Assembly: GCF_003990975.1 (NCBI RefSeq)
Contig: NZ_RZJR01000002.1
Coordinates: forward strand, 220,741-284,740
DNA from: Cohnella sp. AR92
Lineage (GTDB): Bacteria > Bacillota > Bacilli > Paenibacillales > Paenibacillaceae
Direction: 5' to 3'
Length of the DNA: 64,000 nt
Below the pieces are notes generated by a model. The model was not told where the DNA came from. It made no database searches and was given only the letters and a program-made list of their open reading frames with translations. The stretch's first letter is position 1, and the number at the start of each line of letters is the position of its first letter. The position numbers and the translations under genes were made by a program. Positions 1-8,844 of this stretch are shown here, piece after piece.

Positions 1-702
1 CTTCGGTTGGCCGGCCGACATCAGCCTGCCCGCGAAAGCGATGATCTTGCCGTCCGAGCCGTGAATCGGGAACATGACCCGGTCCCGGAATCGGTCGACG
101 TGACCGTCCCCCTCTTGGCGCTTCAGAAGCAAGCCGCCGCGCTCCATCTCGCCAGGCTCGAAGCCGTTGCGGGCGAGCGCCTGCGTCAGCGTATCCCAGC
201 GCGTCGGCGCATAGCCTAAGCCGAATTCTTCGATCAGCTTGTCCGTAAAGCCGCGAGAGCGAAGATAGTCCATCGCCGGCGCGCCGGCGGCGGTATTGCG
301 AAGAATATAATGATACAGCTTCGACGCGTAAGCGTTGGCTTCGAATAGAGTATCCTTCTCCCGTTGTCTGGGGGATATCTCCTCCGCTTCTTTAGAGAGC
401 GTCCATGTCACCGGAAGACCGGCCTCTTCCGAGAGCCGCTTGACCGCCTCGGGGAATGTCTCGTTCTCCATCTCCATGATGAACTTGATGACATTTCCGC
501 CTTTGCCGCAGCCGTAGCAATGATAGATCTGCTTCTCCGGCGTTACGGTGAAGGATGGCGTCTTCTCCGAATGGAACGGACACAGTCCCTTAAGATACTT
601 CCCTTGCTTGGTCAAATGAACATAGCGACCGACCGTCTCCGCGATGTCGAAGCGTCTTAATACCTCGTCGATCGCCTCTTGCGGGATCATCCCGTTGTTC
701 AT
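1..702 (-). CDS. dnaG: DNA primase DnaG, N-terminal 234 residues (cut by window edge)
   Basis: Primase makes the RNA primers for DNA replication at the fork, working with the replicative helicase. The reading frame is open from the ATG at 702 to base 1, so the C-terminal part (RNA polymerase core and helicase-binding domain) lies outside the window. Residues about 40-65 form the CHC2-type zinc ribbon: CPFH, then CYGCGKGGN, giving the C-x2-H and C-x2-C ligands. The following segment (FGLGYAP, DRVMFPI, AFAGR) is the start of the Toprim-type catalytic core. An AAGGTGAGG ribosome site lies just upstream of the ATG. The gene follows yqxD, as in B. subtilis, where sigA comes next. Confidence 0.97.
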   Translation of the reverse strand, partial: MNNGMIPQEAIDEVLRRFDIAETVGRYVHLTKQGKYLKGLCPFHSEKTPSFTVTPEKQIYHCYGCGKGGNVIKFIMEMENETFPEAVKRLSEEAGLPVTWTLSKEAEEISPRQREKDTLFEANAYASKLYHYILRNTAAGAPAMDYLRSRGFTDKLIEEFGLGYAPTRWDTLTQALARNGFEPGEMERGGLLLKRQEGDGHVDRFRDRVMFPIHGSDGKIIAFAGRLMSAGQPK

Positions 703-832
703 TCTTGCCTCACCTTCTTAATACGCGATCCGATCGTGAAGGTGTCGTCTCCACTCCTTCTAACCGTCGGTGCCAAACGTGTTTCTCCTGACCGGCAGGG
801 ACAGCTTTTGACACGGCACGTAGTATAATTCG

Positions 833-1303
833 CTAACGATTCGAATTCTCCTGCATTCCTCCAAGGAGAAATGTCAGCTTTTGGCGAAAGCGGCCGCGAT
901 CCTCATCCGTGAACGCGCGCGGTCCTTTGGTCCGGGCGCCGCCGCGCCGCATCTTCGCCGACAAATGCCGCTGCGCAAGCAAGCCGTCGATATCCGCTTC
1001 GGTGATCTGCCTTCCCCGGGGCGTCAATACCGCCGCGCCGCGGGCCAAGCCGATAGCCGCCAGGCCGTAATCCCCGGTGACCAGAACATCCGTTCGCTTC
1101 ATCGCGTTCGCGATGTAGAGGTCCGCCGACTGGTCGCTCGAATCGACCGTCACCACATCCACGGACGGCTCGCCGACCAGATGGTGCGCATAGGATGACA
1201 CCAGAAGCGCCGTCGCCCCGCAACTCCGAACCGTCTCCGCGATCTCCGCCTTAACTGGGCACGCATCCGCGTCCACCACTACCCGATTGCGAAACGGGAT
1301 CAT
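833..1303 (-). CDS. yqxD: YaiI/YqxD family protein (UPF0178, DUF188)
   Basis: A 156-residue protein of the conserved YaiI/YqxD family. The N-terminus VVVDADACPVK is the family signature, and the aspartates resemble those of PIN/NYN-type nuclease folds. VLVTGDYGLAAIGLARGA in the middle fits the same fold. No reaction has been established for the family that I can name with confidence. It sits directly upstream of dnaG, as in B. subtilis, and the pair is probably transcribed from the promoter at 1397-1425. The ATG at 1303 is preceded by GGTGATG. Family assignment is firm; function is unknown. Confidence 0.9.
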   Translation of the reverse strand: MIPFRNRVVVDADACPVKAEIAETVRSCGATALLVSSYAHHLVGEPSVDVVTVDSSDQSADLYIANAMKRTDVLVTGDYGLAAIGLARGAAVLTPRGRQITEADIDGLLAQRHLSAKMRRGGARTKGPRAFTDEDRGRFRQKLTFLLGGMQENSNR

Positions 1304-1396
1304 CCGACATCACCACATATCTGAGCCAAAGTTTGCCGTAATATTATATACGCTAATCTGGATCAAAATCCTGCCTGCGTCCCATTAAATTTTCAA

Positions 1397-1425
1397 ATGA
1401 TATACCTAATACCCGCCGCTGTCAA
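1397..1425 (-). promoter_or_regulatory. Sigma-A promoter for yqxD-dnaG
   Basis: Minus-strand TTGACA (1420-1425) and TATCAT (1397-1402) are separated by 17 bases, so only one position differs from the vegetative consensus. The start codon of yqxD lies about 95 bases downstream. The site lies after the hairpin behind ppsR, which suggests yqxD-dnaG (and probably sigA beyond the window) form their own transcription unit. Confidence 0.7.
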
Positions 1426-1487
1426 GACTTCAGCCACAAATATGTCGAATTTTTGTAAAATGTTCCCTTAAGGCCTATTCAACGAAA

Positions 1488-1522
1488 CAATCAGCCGCCC
1501 CGCGGAGGCGGAGGGCTGATTG
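1488..1522 (-). terminator. Hairpin after ppsR
   Basis: A 9-bp inverted repeat (CAATCAGCC at 1488-1496, GGCTGATTG at 1514-1522) encloses a GC-rich loop. On the minus strand it is followed by a weak T-rich run (TTTCGTT). It lies 54 bases after the ppsR stop and before the yqxD promoter, which fits an intrinsic terminator, although the U tract is poor. Confidence 0.55.
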
Positions 1523-1575
1523 TTCGAAATTCGCAGGAAACGACGAGAATGCCGATTGTAACCCAGATCGCTGAA

Positions 1576-2382
1576 TTACCGCTGGAAGTGTTCGAGAATA
1601 AGGCTTGCCGTCTCTTCTACCGCTTTGTTCGAGACGTCGATGACGACGCAGCCGATCTTCTTCATGATCTGATCCGCGAACTCCAGCTCTTGCTCGATTC
1701 GAGCCATCGTCGCGTAAGACGCGGAGTCCGGAAGGCCAAGCGCCTTCAGCCGTTCCTTCCGAATGGCGTTGAGCGCGTCCGTTCGGATCGTCAGGCCGAT
1801 CACCTTCTTCGGATTCACGAGGAACAGCTCCCTCGGCGGAACCAGCTCCGGAACGAGCGGAACGTTGGCTACCTTGAAGGTTTTGTGCGCCAGCACCATG
1901 GACAGAGGCGTCTTCGACGTGCGGGACACCCCGGTCAGCACGATGTCCGCCTTGCCGATGCCGGTGACGTCTCTCGCGTCATCGTACCGCACGGCGAATT
2001 CGACCGCTTCGACCTTGCGGAAGTATCCCGCGTCCAGAACGTGGTTCAAGCCGGGCTCGTGGCGGGAAGGCCGCTCGAAGATCCTCTCCATGTTCTCGAT
2101 CAACGGACCGAGCAGATCGATCGCGGCGATATTCCTGCTCGCCGCTTGTTCGATCATGTAATTGCGCAGGTTCGGGATGACCAGCGTAAACAAGAGGATG
2201 CCTCGGTCGCCCGCGGCCATCTCCAGCACCGCGTCAATCGCTTCGCAGGATTGGATGAAGCCGATCCGGCGAATCTGAACGTTAAGCGGATGGAACTGGG
2301 CGGCCGCCGCTCGCACGGCAAGCTCCCCGGTATCGCCCGCAGAATCGGAAACCACATAGACGGTGAGGCTGTCCGCGCTCAT
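1576..2382 (-). CDS. ppsR: Pyruvate, phosphate dikinase regulatory-type protein (PpsR/YqfL, DUF299)
   Basis: Members of this family are ADP-dependent kinases and Pi-dependent phosphorylases that switch PPDK or PEP synthase off and on. The protein is 268 residues from the chosen start. The hallmark P-loop is GVSRTSKTPLS near residue 150, and the N-terminal VYVVSDSAGDTGE is typical. A GTG three codons upstream (2391) also fits, but AGGAGG lies 8 bases before the ATG at 2382, so 2382 is preferred. The gene follows glyS by about 20 bases. In B. subtilis ccpN sits between glyS and yqfL and YqfL modulates CcpN; here no ccpN is present. The substrate cannot be read from this window. Confidence 0.93.
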   Translation of the reverse strand: MSADSLTVYVVSDSAGDTGELAVRAAAAQFHPLNVQIRRIGFIQSCEAIDAVLEMAAGDRGILLFTLVIPNLRNYMIEQAASRNIAAIDLLGPLIENMERIFERPSRHEPGLNHVLDAGYFRKVEAVEFAVRYDDARDVTGIGKADIVLTGVSRTSKTPLSMVLAHKTFKVANVPLVPELVPPRELFLVNPKKVIGLTIRTDALNAIRKERLKALGLPDSASYATMARIEQELEFADQIMKKIGCVVIDVSNKAVEETASLILEHFQR

Positions 2383-2402
2383 CCGGCTCACCTCCTATCG
2401 AT

Positions 2403-4490
2403 TCAACCTACCCACTTGGAGAAATCGGCGAACGAACGGACGTCGTCCGCGATCAATGCCAGCAGCGACAGCCGGTTGTTCCGGATCGCCTCGTCCTCCG
2501 CCATAACCATAACGGCTTCGAAGAAGGCGGAGATCGGGCCGGTCAACGCGGCAAGCGCCTGCAGGCCGTCTCCCAGTCTCGCCTCGACCAAGGCGAGAAC
2601 GAAGTCGCCATGCGCCCGCTGCCATGCCTCGTACAACGAACCTTCCGCCTCGTTCTCGAACAGGCGAACGTCCACCTGGCGGGATTCCCCGGCCTTGGCT
2701 GCCAGATTGGATACCCGGTTGAACGCTTCGACCGTTGGCCGGAACGCTTCCCGGCGCGCTTCCTCCGTCTCCGCCTGAAGCGCCCCCGCTCTCAGAATCG
2801 TGCGGCGGACGTCCTCGCAGCCGGCGCTCAGCACGGCGTCGACGACGTCGTAACGAATGTGCTGCTCGGTCAAGACGTTCTTCACGCGAAGCGAGAAGAA
2901 CTCATTCAGGTCCTTGAGAATATCGAACGCCTCGCGCTTAAGCGGACGAGCTTCCGCTTGCGCCTCGAGCGCCAGCCGGAACAGCTCCGTCAGCGTCAGG
3001 TCGAGATCGTGAGCCAGCATCGTCGATACGATGCCCGCCGCTTGACGGCGCAGGGCGTAAGGATCCTGCGAGCCGGTCGGCACGATTCCGATGGAGAAGC
3101 AGCCGACGATCGTATCGATCTTGTCGGCGATTCCGACGATCGCTCCCACCAGCGAAGCAGGAGGCGTGTCTCCCGCGTTGCGAGGCGAGTAGTGCTCGTT
3201 GATCGCCTTGGCGACCGCCGCGTTCTCTCCAGCCTTCAAGGCATAATCCTCGCCCATGATGCCTTGAAGCTCGGGGAATTCATAGACCATCTGGGTCACG
3301 AGGTCGAACTTGCACAGCTCGGCCGTGCGATTGACGTCCGCTTGCGCGGCCGCGTCCGCGCCCAGCCTGCGGGCCAGCTTGTTCGCCACGCTCGCGATCC
3401 TCCGTACCTTCTCGGCCACCGTTCCGAGTTCCTCATGATAGACGATATTCTCGAGCTTCGCGAGAAAGTCCGGAATTTGCACCTTTTGGTCCTCTTCATA
3501 GAAGAACTTGGCGTCCGACAACCGAGCGCGAAGAACCTTCTCGTTGCCGCGCGCGACCACTTCGATCGAAGCGGAATCGCCGTTGCGCACCGTTACGAAA
3601 TAAGGCTGAAGCTTGCCCGCCTGGTCCAGGACCGGGAAGTAACGCTGATGCTCCCTCATCGAGGTGATCAGCACTTCCTGAGGAATGTTCAGGAAGGACG
3701 GGTCGAAGGAACCGGCAAGCACCGTCGGCGTCTCGACCAGGAAGAGCACTTCTTCAAGCAGGTCATCCTTCACCGCGATTGTCCAGCCGCGCGCTTCAGC
3801 CAGCTGGTTGATGCCGTCCAGAATCGCTTTGCGCCGTTCTTCGATGTCCGCGATAACGCTTTGCTCGCGGAGCTTCTCCACATATTGCGCAGGCTCGTCG
3901 ATTTTTGCGTCCGTCCCGAGGAAGCGATGGCCGCGGGAGATATTGCCGGTCGTTACGCCCGTGATTTCGAACGGAACGACTTCGCTGCCGAACAGCGCCA
4001 CGAGCCAGCGAATCGGCCGTACGTAGCGAAGCTCGTAAGCGCCCCAGCGCATGTTCTTCGGGAACGTCAGCGACGTGATCAGCGCCGGAAGAGCTTCCGG
4101 AAGCAAGCCGGCCGTCTCCACCCCGATGCTGGACTTGTTCGCGTAGACGTATTCCACGCCGGCAAGCTCCTTGAAGAATAGCGCTTCCGGTTCGACTCCC
4201 TGGCTTCTGGCGAAGCCGAGCGCCGCTTTGGTCCAGTCTCCGTTCGCGTCCTTCGCGATCTTGCGGGCCGGGCCCTTCACCTCTTCGCTGACGTCCGCTT
4301 GCTTCTCCGCAAGCCCCTTCACGAGCACCGCGAACCGGCGCGGAGTCGCATAGGCTTTGACTACCTCGTAACCGAGGCGGCTGTCGTTCAGCCACTTCTC
4401 CGTCTTCTCCTTCAATTGGTCGATCGCGCCGCGCACGAAACGGGCCGGCACCTCTTCCAAGCCGATCTCCAACAGCAGGTCCTTAGCCAT
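2403..4490 (-). CDS. glyS: Glycine--tRNA ligase beta subunit
   Basis: The beta subunit of the bacterial alpha2beta2 glycyl-tRNA synthetase, which binds tRNA-Gly and helps charge it in the cytosol. The 695-residue length and the N-terminus [15 protein letters not shown] match the family. The central region [14 protein letters not shown] and the C-terminal anticodon-binding DALR-like domain are also typical. The ATG at 4490 is preceded by AGGAGAGGAGC. It overlaps the end of glyQ by 8 bases, so the two subunits are translationally coupled, and both lie behind the T-box leader at 5434-5713. Confidence 0.98.
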   Translation of the reverse strand: MAKDLLLEIGLEEVPARFVRGAIDQLKEKTEKWLNDSRLGYEVVKAYATPRRFAVLVKGLAEKQADVSEEVKGPARKIAKDANGDWTKAALGFARSQGVEPEALFFKELAGVEYVYANKSSIGVETAGLLPEALPALITSLTFPKNMRWGAYELRYVRPIRWLVALFGSEVVPFEITGVTTGNISRGHRFLGTDAKIDEPAQYVEKLREQSVIADIEERRKAILDGINQLAEARGWTIAVKDDLLEEVLFLVETPTVLAGSFDPSFLNIPQEVLITSMREHQRYFPVLDQAGKLQPYFVTVRNGDSASIEVVARGNEKVLRARLSDAKFFYEEDQKVQIPDFLAKLENIVYHEELGTVAEKVRRIASVANKLARRLGADAAAQADVNRTAELCKFDLVTQMVYEFPELQGIMGEDYALKAGENAAVAKAINEHYSPRNAGDTPPASLVGAIVGIADKIDTIVGCFSIGIVPTGSQDPYALRRQAAGIVSTMLAHDLDLTLTELFRLALEAQAEARPLKREAFDILKDLNEFFSLRVKNVLTEQHIRYDVVDAVLSAGCEDVRRTILRAGALQAETEEARREAFRPTVEAFNRVSNLAAKAGESRQVDVRLFENEAEGSLYEAWQRAHGDFVLALVEARLGDGLQALAALTGPISAFFEAVMVMAEDEAIRNNRLSLLALIADDVRSFADFSKWVG

Positions 4491-5370
4491 GTTGCTCCTC
4501 TCCTTTCTTCAGCAGCGGGAATCCGAGGCGTTCGCGTTCCTGCAGGAACGTAGCGGCGACCGCGCGGGCCAGATTGCGCACGCGGCCGATGTAGCCGGTG
4601 CGTTCGGTGACGCTGATCGCGCCTCTGGCATCCAGAAGATTGAACGCGTGCGAGCATTTCAGCACGTAGTCGTAAGCCGGGAAGACGAGATTCTCGTCCA
4701 TCGCCCTCTTCGCTTCCGCTTCATAGGTGGAGAACAGCTGGAACAGCATCGGGACGTCCGACACTTCGAACGTATATTTGGAATGCTCGTATTCCGGGTG
4801 CTTGAAGACGTCGCCGTAGTTAACCCCTTCGACCCACTCCAGATCGAATACATTCTCTTTATCTTGAATATAAGAAGCGAGACGCTCCATGCCGTAGGTG
4901 ATCTCCACGGCGACCGGATGGCAGTCGATGCCTCCGACTTGCTGGAAGTAAGTGAACTGCGTGACCTCCATGCCGTCCAGCCACACTTCCCAGCCGAGGC
5001 CCCAAGCGCCGAGAGTCGGGGATTCCCAGTTGTCTTCGACGAAGCGGATGTCGTGGTCCAGCGGCTCGATGCCTAGGCGGCGCAGGCTCTCCAGGTAAAG
5101 CTCTTGAATGTTATCCGGAGACGGCTTCATGATCACCTGGAACTGGTGATGCTGGTACAGGCGGTTCGGGTTCTCGCCGTAGCGTCCGTCGGCGGGACGG
5201 CGGGACGGCTCGACGTACGCGACGTTCCACGGCTCCGGTCCGATCGTGCGCAGGAAGGTCATCGGGTTCATCGTCCCCGCGCCCTTCTCGACGTCGTAAG
5301 GCTGGACGACGATGCATTTCTGCTCCGCCCAGAACTGCTGCAGCGTCAAAGTCATTTGTTGAAAGTTCAT
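4483..5370 (-). CDS. glyQ: Glycine--tRNA ligase alpha subunit
   Basis: The catalytic alpha subunit (295 residues) of the two-subunit glycyl-tRNA synthetase, which forms glycyl-AMP and transfers glycine to tRNA-Gly. The sequence [16 protein letters not shown] at the start, [17 protein letters not shown], and [17 protein letters not shown] are highly conserved class II motifs of GlyQ. The gene starts about 65 bases after the T-box terminator hairpin. It is first in a glyQ-glyS unit and is probably expressed when uncharged tRNA-Gly binds the leader. Confidence 0.98.
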   Translation of the reverse strand: MNFQQMTLTLQQFWAEQKCIVVQPYDVEKGAGTMNPMTFLRTIGPEPWNVAYVEPSRRPADGRYGENPNRLYQHHQFQVIMKPSPDNIQELYLESLRRLGIEPLDHDIRFVEDNWESPTLGAWGLGWEVWLDGMEVTQFTYFQQVGGIDCHPVAVEITYGMERLASYIQDKENVFDLEWVEGVNYGDVFKHPEYEHSKYTFEVSDVPMLFQLFSTYEAEAKRAMDENLVFPAYDYVLKCSHAFNLLDARGAISVTERTGYIGRVRNLARAVAATFLQERERLGFPLLKKGEEQHG

Positions 5371-5433
5371 GTTCCTATCGCTCCTTTTGTCCCTCGAACG
5401 GGCTGAATGGCGGGCCTGCGAGGGAGAAGGCGC

Positions 5434-5482
5434 AAAAAGCTCCCGTCCCTACGTCTGCCCCTGCAGACGTAGGGACGGGAGC
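5434..5482 (-). terminator. T-box terminator hairpin
   Basis: Two 20-base arms around the sequence CCCGTCCCTACGTCTGC form a near-perfect stem on the minus strand with a 4-base loop, followed by TTTTT. It directly follows the T-box motif, so it is the regulated terminator of the glyQS leader. Confidence 0.93.
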
Positions 5483-5713
5483 ATAACGTTCCCGCGGTTC
5501 CACCCTACTTGGCTTCGTCCGTCGCTGCCGCTCCTTGAGCAAGGGCGCGGCTGGCATTATGGATCTAAGCCCGCTTTTTCACACCGTATGGATGTCTCTC
5601 CGGAGTGCCTTTTCGCCGATCTGTCGCGCCGGGCTTGCACCATCCCCGACTCGCTGCAGCTGCCGACAGGCAACCGGCTACTCTCTCCATCTTCGAGCGC
5701 GATTCCATTTGTA
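5434..5713 (-). promoter_or_regulatory. T-box riboswitch leader of glyQS
   Basis: The 5' leader between the promoter at 5720-5749 and glyQ contains the canonical T-box sequence AGGGTGGAACCGCGGG on the minus strand (5491-5506). This is followed directly by a long terminator hairpin at 5439-5482 with a T run ending near 5434. Upstream lies a roughly 200-nt structured segment that fits stem I and the specifier region; I did not place the specifier codon with certainty. Known T-box logic is that uncharged tRNA stabilises the antiterminator and allows glyQS transcription. Confidence 0.93.
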
Positions 5714-5719
5714 AAGCTC

Positions 5720-5749
5720 ATTGTAGCGTAAGCCCCTATGGCCTGTCAA
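5720..5749 (-). promoter_or_regulatory. Sigma-A promoter of glyQS leader
   Basis: Minus-strand TTGACA (5744-5749) and TACAAT (5720-5725) are 18 bases apart. Transcription would start near 5712, giving a leader of about 340 nt before the glyQ start, as expected for a T-box. Confidence 0.8.
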
Positions 5750-5753
5750 ACCC

Positions 5754-6488
5754 TCAGTCGCCCGCTTGTTCCCGAACGGTCACTTTGACCGGCGAGTATT
5801 CCGCGATAACCGTCTGGCCGTGAACCGATACGCTGCCTTCCGGAGAAAGGTCCTTCTCGGTCATGATGCCCAGCGCGATCGTAAAGCGGTTGAACTTGAT
5901 CGGGACGTTCTTCTCGCGGCGAACCTCGCGGCCGTTCAGATAGAAGACCGCTTCGTCCTTCGCGCGGTTGTAGACGATCTTGTAATCGTTGAATTCGCGA
6001 GCCTTGAAGTCCGTATCTTCCTTGAAGACGCAGAAGAACCGGGTCTTATCGGACTTCGGCACTTCGACTCCCGGGAACGGCAGCACGGCGTAGACCGAGG
6101 CGTATTTGTCGTTGCCCGCGAAGAAATCGAGAGCGGCGCCCGTCGTGAAGTCGAGCAGGTTCCAGGAGACGTAGCCGTCGTACAGATCGCCGGGAGCCGT
6201 CCCCGTCGAGCGGGCGCGGATCGACATCTCGAACGTCACTTCGCCTTCCTCCGGCACTTCCACTTCCTCGACCGAGTAGTACATATGCTTCGCGTTGTCG
6301 AGAATCTGGATGCGATCGTGGCCGCGGCTCAGCGGAGCGCGAACATAAAGCGTATTGTTGCGAACGATAACGACGGCGTCGGGCTCGCGGTACTCCCAGA
6401 TGGAGCCGTCCGGAAGCTGGAAGCCGCCCATTCTCCACACTTTGCCTTCGTCCAGAATCGTATGGAAATCGCCGAAAATTTTCTCCAT
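5754..6488 (-). CDS. Beta-rich protein of unknown function (lectin/jelly-roll-like)
   Basis: A 244-residue soluble protein without signal peptide or membrane segment. It is rich in alternating hydrophobic and charged residues typical of beta strands (VVIVRNNTLYVRA, DEAVFYLNGREVRR, RFTIALGIM). The pattern of a ligand profile with FYLNGREV and SVHGQTVIAEYSPVKV resembles concanavalin-like jelly-roll domains, but I do not assign a named family. GGAGATGAAAGTC precedes the ATG at 6488; an in-frame ATG at 6497 has no room for a ribosome site. It lies 36 bases downstream of a UbiA prenyltransferase gene and is probably co-transcribed with it. The pair interrupts the usual recO-glyQ neighbourhood. Its role is unknown. 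Confidence 0.8.
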   Translation of the reverse strand: MEKIFGDFHTILDEGKVWRMGGFQLPDGSIWEYREPDAVVIVRNNTLYVRAPLSRGHDRIQILDNAKHMYYSVEEVEVPEEGEVTFEMSIRARSTGTAPGDLYDGYVSWNLLDFTTGAALDFFAGNDKYASVYAVLPFPGVEVPKSDKTRFFCVFKEDTDFKAREFNDYKIVYNRAKDEAVFYLNGREVRREKNVPIKFNRFTIALGIMTEKDLSPEGSVSVHGQTVIAEYSPVKVTVREQAGD

Positions 6489-6524
6489 GACTTTCATCTC
6501 CAGTTGTTTATAGAATCAAAGCGC

Positions 6525-7454
6525 TTAGATAAGCCCTTGGATGACCAGCGAAACGATCACGATAACGCCGAACCGGGAAGCCGTCTTGACCGAAGCTCCC
6601 ATCAGCGGCGCGTAAGCGATGGACGGGTTCTTGTCTTTGAGCTTGCCGTACACCGAATACAGAGGAAGCGCCGTAAGCAGAGCGACGAGCGAATAGACCG
6701 GCACGATGCCCGTCGCGACGCAGGCGATGTGGCTCAAGATCGCCAGAAGCAGCAGCGCGCGCGAGAAACGAAGCGCCCTTTGTTCTCCCCAAACGACGAC
6801 CAGCGTTCTTTTGCCCGCTTGCCGGTCGGCCTGCCAATGCAGGAAGTGGTGGTTGAACAGCACGAGCGTGGTCAGGATCCCGATCGGAAGCGACAGCAGC
6901 AGCGCCCGGTAATCCAGATGGGACGTCTGCACGTAATAAGCGCCGGTGACCGGAAGAACGCCGAATGACAGCAGAATCGCGATCTCGCTGTAGCCCTTGC
7001 CCCGATAACCGAAGCGAATCGGAGGCGCGACGTAGAAGTAGGCGATCAAGCCGCCTAGAGCCCCGAAGATAAAAGCCCACCAGCCGCTGATAAAGCTAAG
7101 GATAATGCCGCTGAGCGCAGCGACGGCGAACAGGGCCCAGGTAACGAACGCGAACTTCTTCAAGCTCCAAACCTCATTGGTCAGGAAGCCGGAATTCGTC
7201 GAGATCGCGTCCTGCATCTCGAAAGCTTCCTTATCCGTGCCGTTCTTGTAATCCCACAGATCGTTGATCATGTTGGAGAAAAGATGCGCGGCCCCGGAAC
7301 CGAGCAGCGTGAGCAGAAGCAGCCAAACGTTGAATTCGCCGTCCCACACGTAGGCGCCCAAGGCACCCAGAGCGACAGGGATCAGCATCACCGGAATGAC
7401 TTTGAACCGCGATGCCTTGCGGAATTGTTTTATTTTCTCTCTAATCGTGTCCAT
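6525..7454 (-). CDS. UbiA-family membrane prenyltransferase (MenA-like)
   Basis: A 309-residue integral membrane protein with about eight hydrophobic helices. The first prenyl-diphosphate binding motif is NMINDLWDYKNGTD (NDxxDxxxD type), near residue 63. The second Asp-rich region is HWQADRQAGKRT near residue 210. This is the UbiA superfamily layout, and the length and HHFLHWQADR segment resemble MenA (1,4-dihydroxy-2-naphthoate polyprenyltransferase of menaquinone synthesis). No other men genes are adjacent, so the acceptor substrate is not certain. GGGGAGGGG precedes the ATG. It appears to form a two-gene unit with the beta-rich protein downstream. Confidence 0.85.
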   Translation of the reverse strand: MDTIREKIKQFRKASRFKVIPVMLIPVALGALGAYVWDGEFNVWLLLLTLLGSGAAHLFSNMINDLWDYKNGTDKEAFEMQDAISTNSGFLTNEVWSLKKFAFVTWALFAVAALSGIILSFISGWWAFIFGALGGLIAYFYVAPPIRFGYRGKGYSEIAILLSFGVLPVTGAYYVQTSHLDYRALLLSLPIGILTTLVLFNHHFLHWQADRQAGKRTLVVVWGEQRALRFSRALLLLAILSHIACVATGIVPVYSLVALLTALPLYSVYGKLKDKNPSIAYAPLMGASVKTASRFGVIVIVSLVIQGLI

Positions 7455-7621
7455 CCATTGACCCCTCCCCGATCATAAGATAAGCTTCCTCGGCGTCCGG
7501 CGGACGCGCGAAGAAGCTTGCGATTGTTCCTAGCCTAATCGATCCGTACCGTATTCGTGCCGTAACCAGCATAACATACATTCAAGCGGTTTATGTACTG
7601 GATATGTTGCGAAACGATGAA

Positions 7622-8500
7622 TCATTCTGCCTGCTCCGGCGGCTCCTGCCTCTCGTTGTCGGACAAGACCGGGCTCTCTCCGGTTAGGCCGTCCGCGATC
7701 GACCTGGCTTGCCGCTCTTGCCGTTCGCTTGCCGCCCGCCGGACCGCTTCGGGAATCTCGTCCATCTTCTCCCATTGATCCAGAAAATGAACCGATTTCA
7801 GCTTCATGCCGAGATGGTGATCCATCCACCTTCTCATGGCGGTCTTTAACTGCGTTTTGACCGAACCTTTGACATCGGTCTGACCGAGCTGCCGGAGATC
7901 GATCGCCGCGAAGATCCGCAGCAGCTTCCACGTCTGCGGCAATAGCTCGAGAGCGCTCGGATCCTGATGCCGACATCGCTCGCACAGCGCGCCTCCCAAA
8001 TGCGAGCTGAAACGGAAGGAGCCTTCCGTTCGCCCGCATAACGCGCATTCGTTCAAGACGGGCGCGTACCCGACCGCCTGAACGATCTTCATCTCGAAGA
8101 TGCGAATGACGATCGCTCCGTCCTTCCCTTCGGCAAGCGCCGCTAGGCAAGCTTTGAACTGCTGGTACAGGTAGCCGCTGGCGTCCTCTTCCCCCACGAT
8201 CCGGTCGCACATCTCGGCGGCGTAAGCCGCGTAAGCCGATCGATCGAGATTCTCTCGAAGCTCGCGGAAAGGCTCAATAATCTCCCCGCTGTTCAAGGAC
8301 CCCAACTGTCCGGTTTTATAAAATGAAAAATCGCCGTACGTAAACAGCTGAGCGAGGGAGGCGTATCGGCTCTTGGGCTTGCGGGCCCCTTTGACGACGA
8401 TTCCCTGCTTGCCGTGCGACGGCGTGAATATGGTGATGATCTTGTTGCCTTCCCCGTAATCCGTCCCGCGGATCACGATCCCTTCCATGCGATACAGCAT
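7622..8500 (-). CDS. recO: DNA repair protein RecO
   Basis: RecO loads RecA on SSB-coated single-stranded DNA together with RecR in recombinational repair. The 292-residue protein begins MLYRMEGIVIRGTDYGEGNKI, the typical OB-fold N-terminus. A zinc-finger with CALCGR and CERCRHQ follows near residues 150-180, and the C-terminal part is helical. The C-terminus is extended by about 30 charged residues (ASERQERQARSIADG), which is variable in the family. GGAGGAGAGG precedes the ATG. It follows era and yqzL on the same strand, the standard Bacillales order. Confidence 0.96.
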   Translation of the reverse strand: MLYRMEGIVIRGTDYGEGNKIITIFTPSHGKQGIVVKGARKPKSRYASLAQLFTYGDFSFYKTGQLGSLNSGEIIEPFRELRENLDRSAYAAYAAEMCDRIVGEEDASGYLYQQFKACLAALAEGKDGAIVIRIFEMKIVQAVGYAPVLNECALCGRTEGSFRFSSHLGGALCERCRHQDPSALELLPQTWKLLRIFAAIDLRQLGQTDVKGSVKTQLKTAMRRWMDHHLGMKLKSVHFLDQWEKMDEIPEAVRRAASERQERQARSIADGLTGESPVLSDNERQEPPEQAE

Positions 8501-8558
8501 CCGGCCTCTCCTCCGCCATCCCCGCCGTTCGTTCCGCAGAGCGGGGACTTATCAGAAA

Positions 8559-8580
8559 GGCTTCGCCTTAAGGCGAAGCC
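8559..8580 (-). terminator. Short hairpin at the yqzL end
   Basis: GGCTTCGCC, TTAA, GGCGAAGCC forms a perfect 9-bp stem overlapping the yqzL stop codon. The minus-strand flank is only TTTCTG, so termination would be weak and may merely reduce read-through into recO. Confidence 0.35.
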
Positions 8581-8726
8581 GGTTCGCCTTCGGTTTCGCC
8601 GAAGGCGGGATCGGGCGCCGCTTCCGATAGGAGGCCGCCTTCCCCAAGACGATTCATTTCTTTATACAGCAAGTACGCTTCGATATCGCCGGTCTGAGTA
8701 AACACGTGCCACGTAAAATCCCGCAC
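8568..8726 (-). CDS. yqzL: YqzL family small protein
   Basis: A 52-residue protein starting with GTG at 8726 and preceded by GGATGAGG. Its first 25 residues (RDFTWHVFTQTGDIEAYLLYKE) match the short YqzL family found between era and recO in Bacilli. The second half is acidic and low in complexity. The family has no assigned function. Its position between era and recO supports the call more than any motif does. Confidence 0.85.
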   Translation of the reverse strand: MRDFTWHVFTQTGDIEAYLLYKEMNRLGEGGLLSEAAPDPAFGETEGEPASP

Positions 8727-8844
8727 AACGCCTCATCCTCTCCGCCGGAAATGACTTGCCCGTATTCCGACGTTAGGATGCCTCTATCTCCGCTCGCACA
8801 TGCTTAACAACTTTAGCCAGCGCTCCTGGCCTACCGATAGCAGA

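Noticed and set aside
783-832. Plus-strand TTGACA/TATAAT near 797-815
   Set aside because: The two hexamers are only about 10 bases apart and no plus-strand gene follows, so this is not a usable promoter.
1549-2778. 409-codon plus-strand ORF opposite ppsR and glyS
   Set aside because: Antisense shadow of GC-rich genes; Arg-rich, no family match, no ribosome site. Many similar long antisense frames (for example 2610-4181, 23708-25333, 58682-60190) are rejected for the same reason.
5375-5557. Short minus-strand ORF across the T-box terminator
   Set aside because: It lies in the structured leader RNA and has no family match; the T-box explains the sequence.
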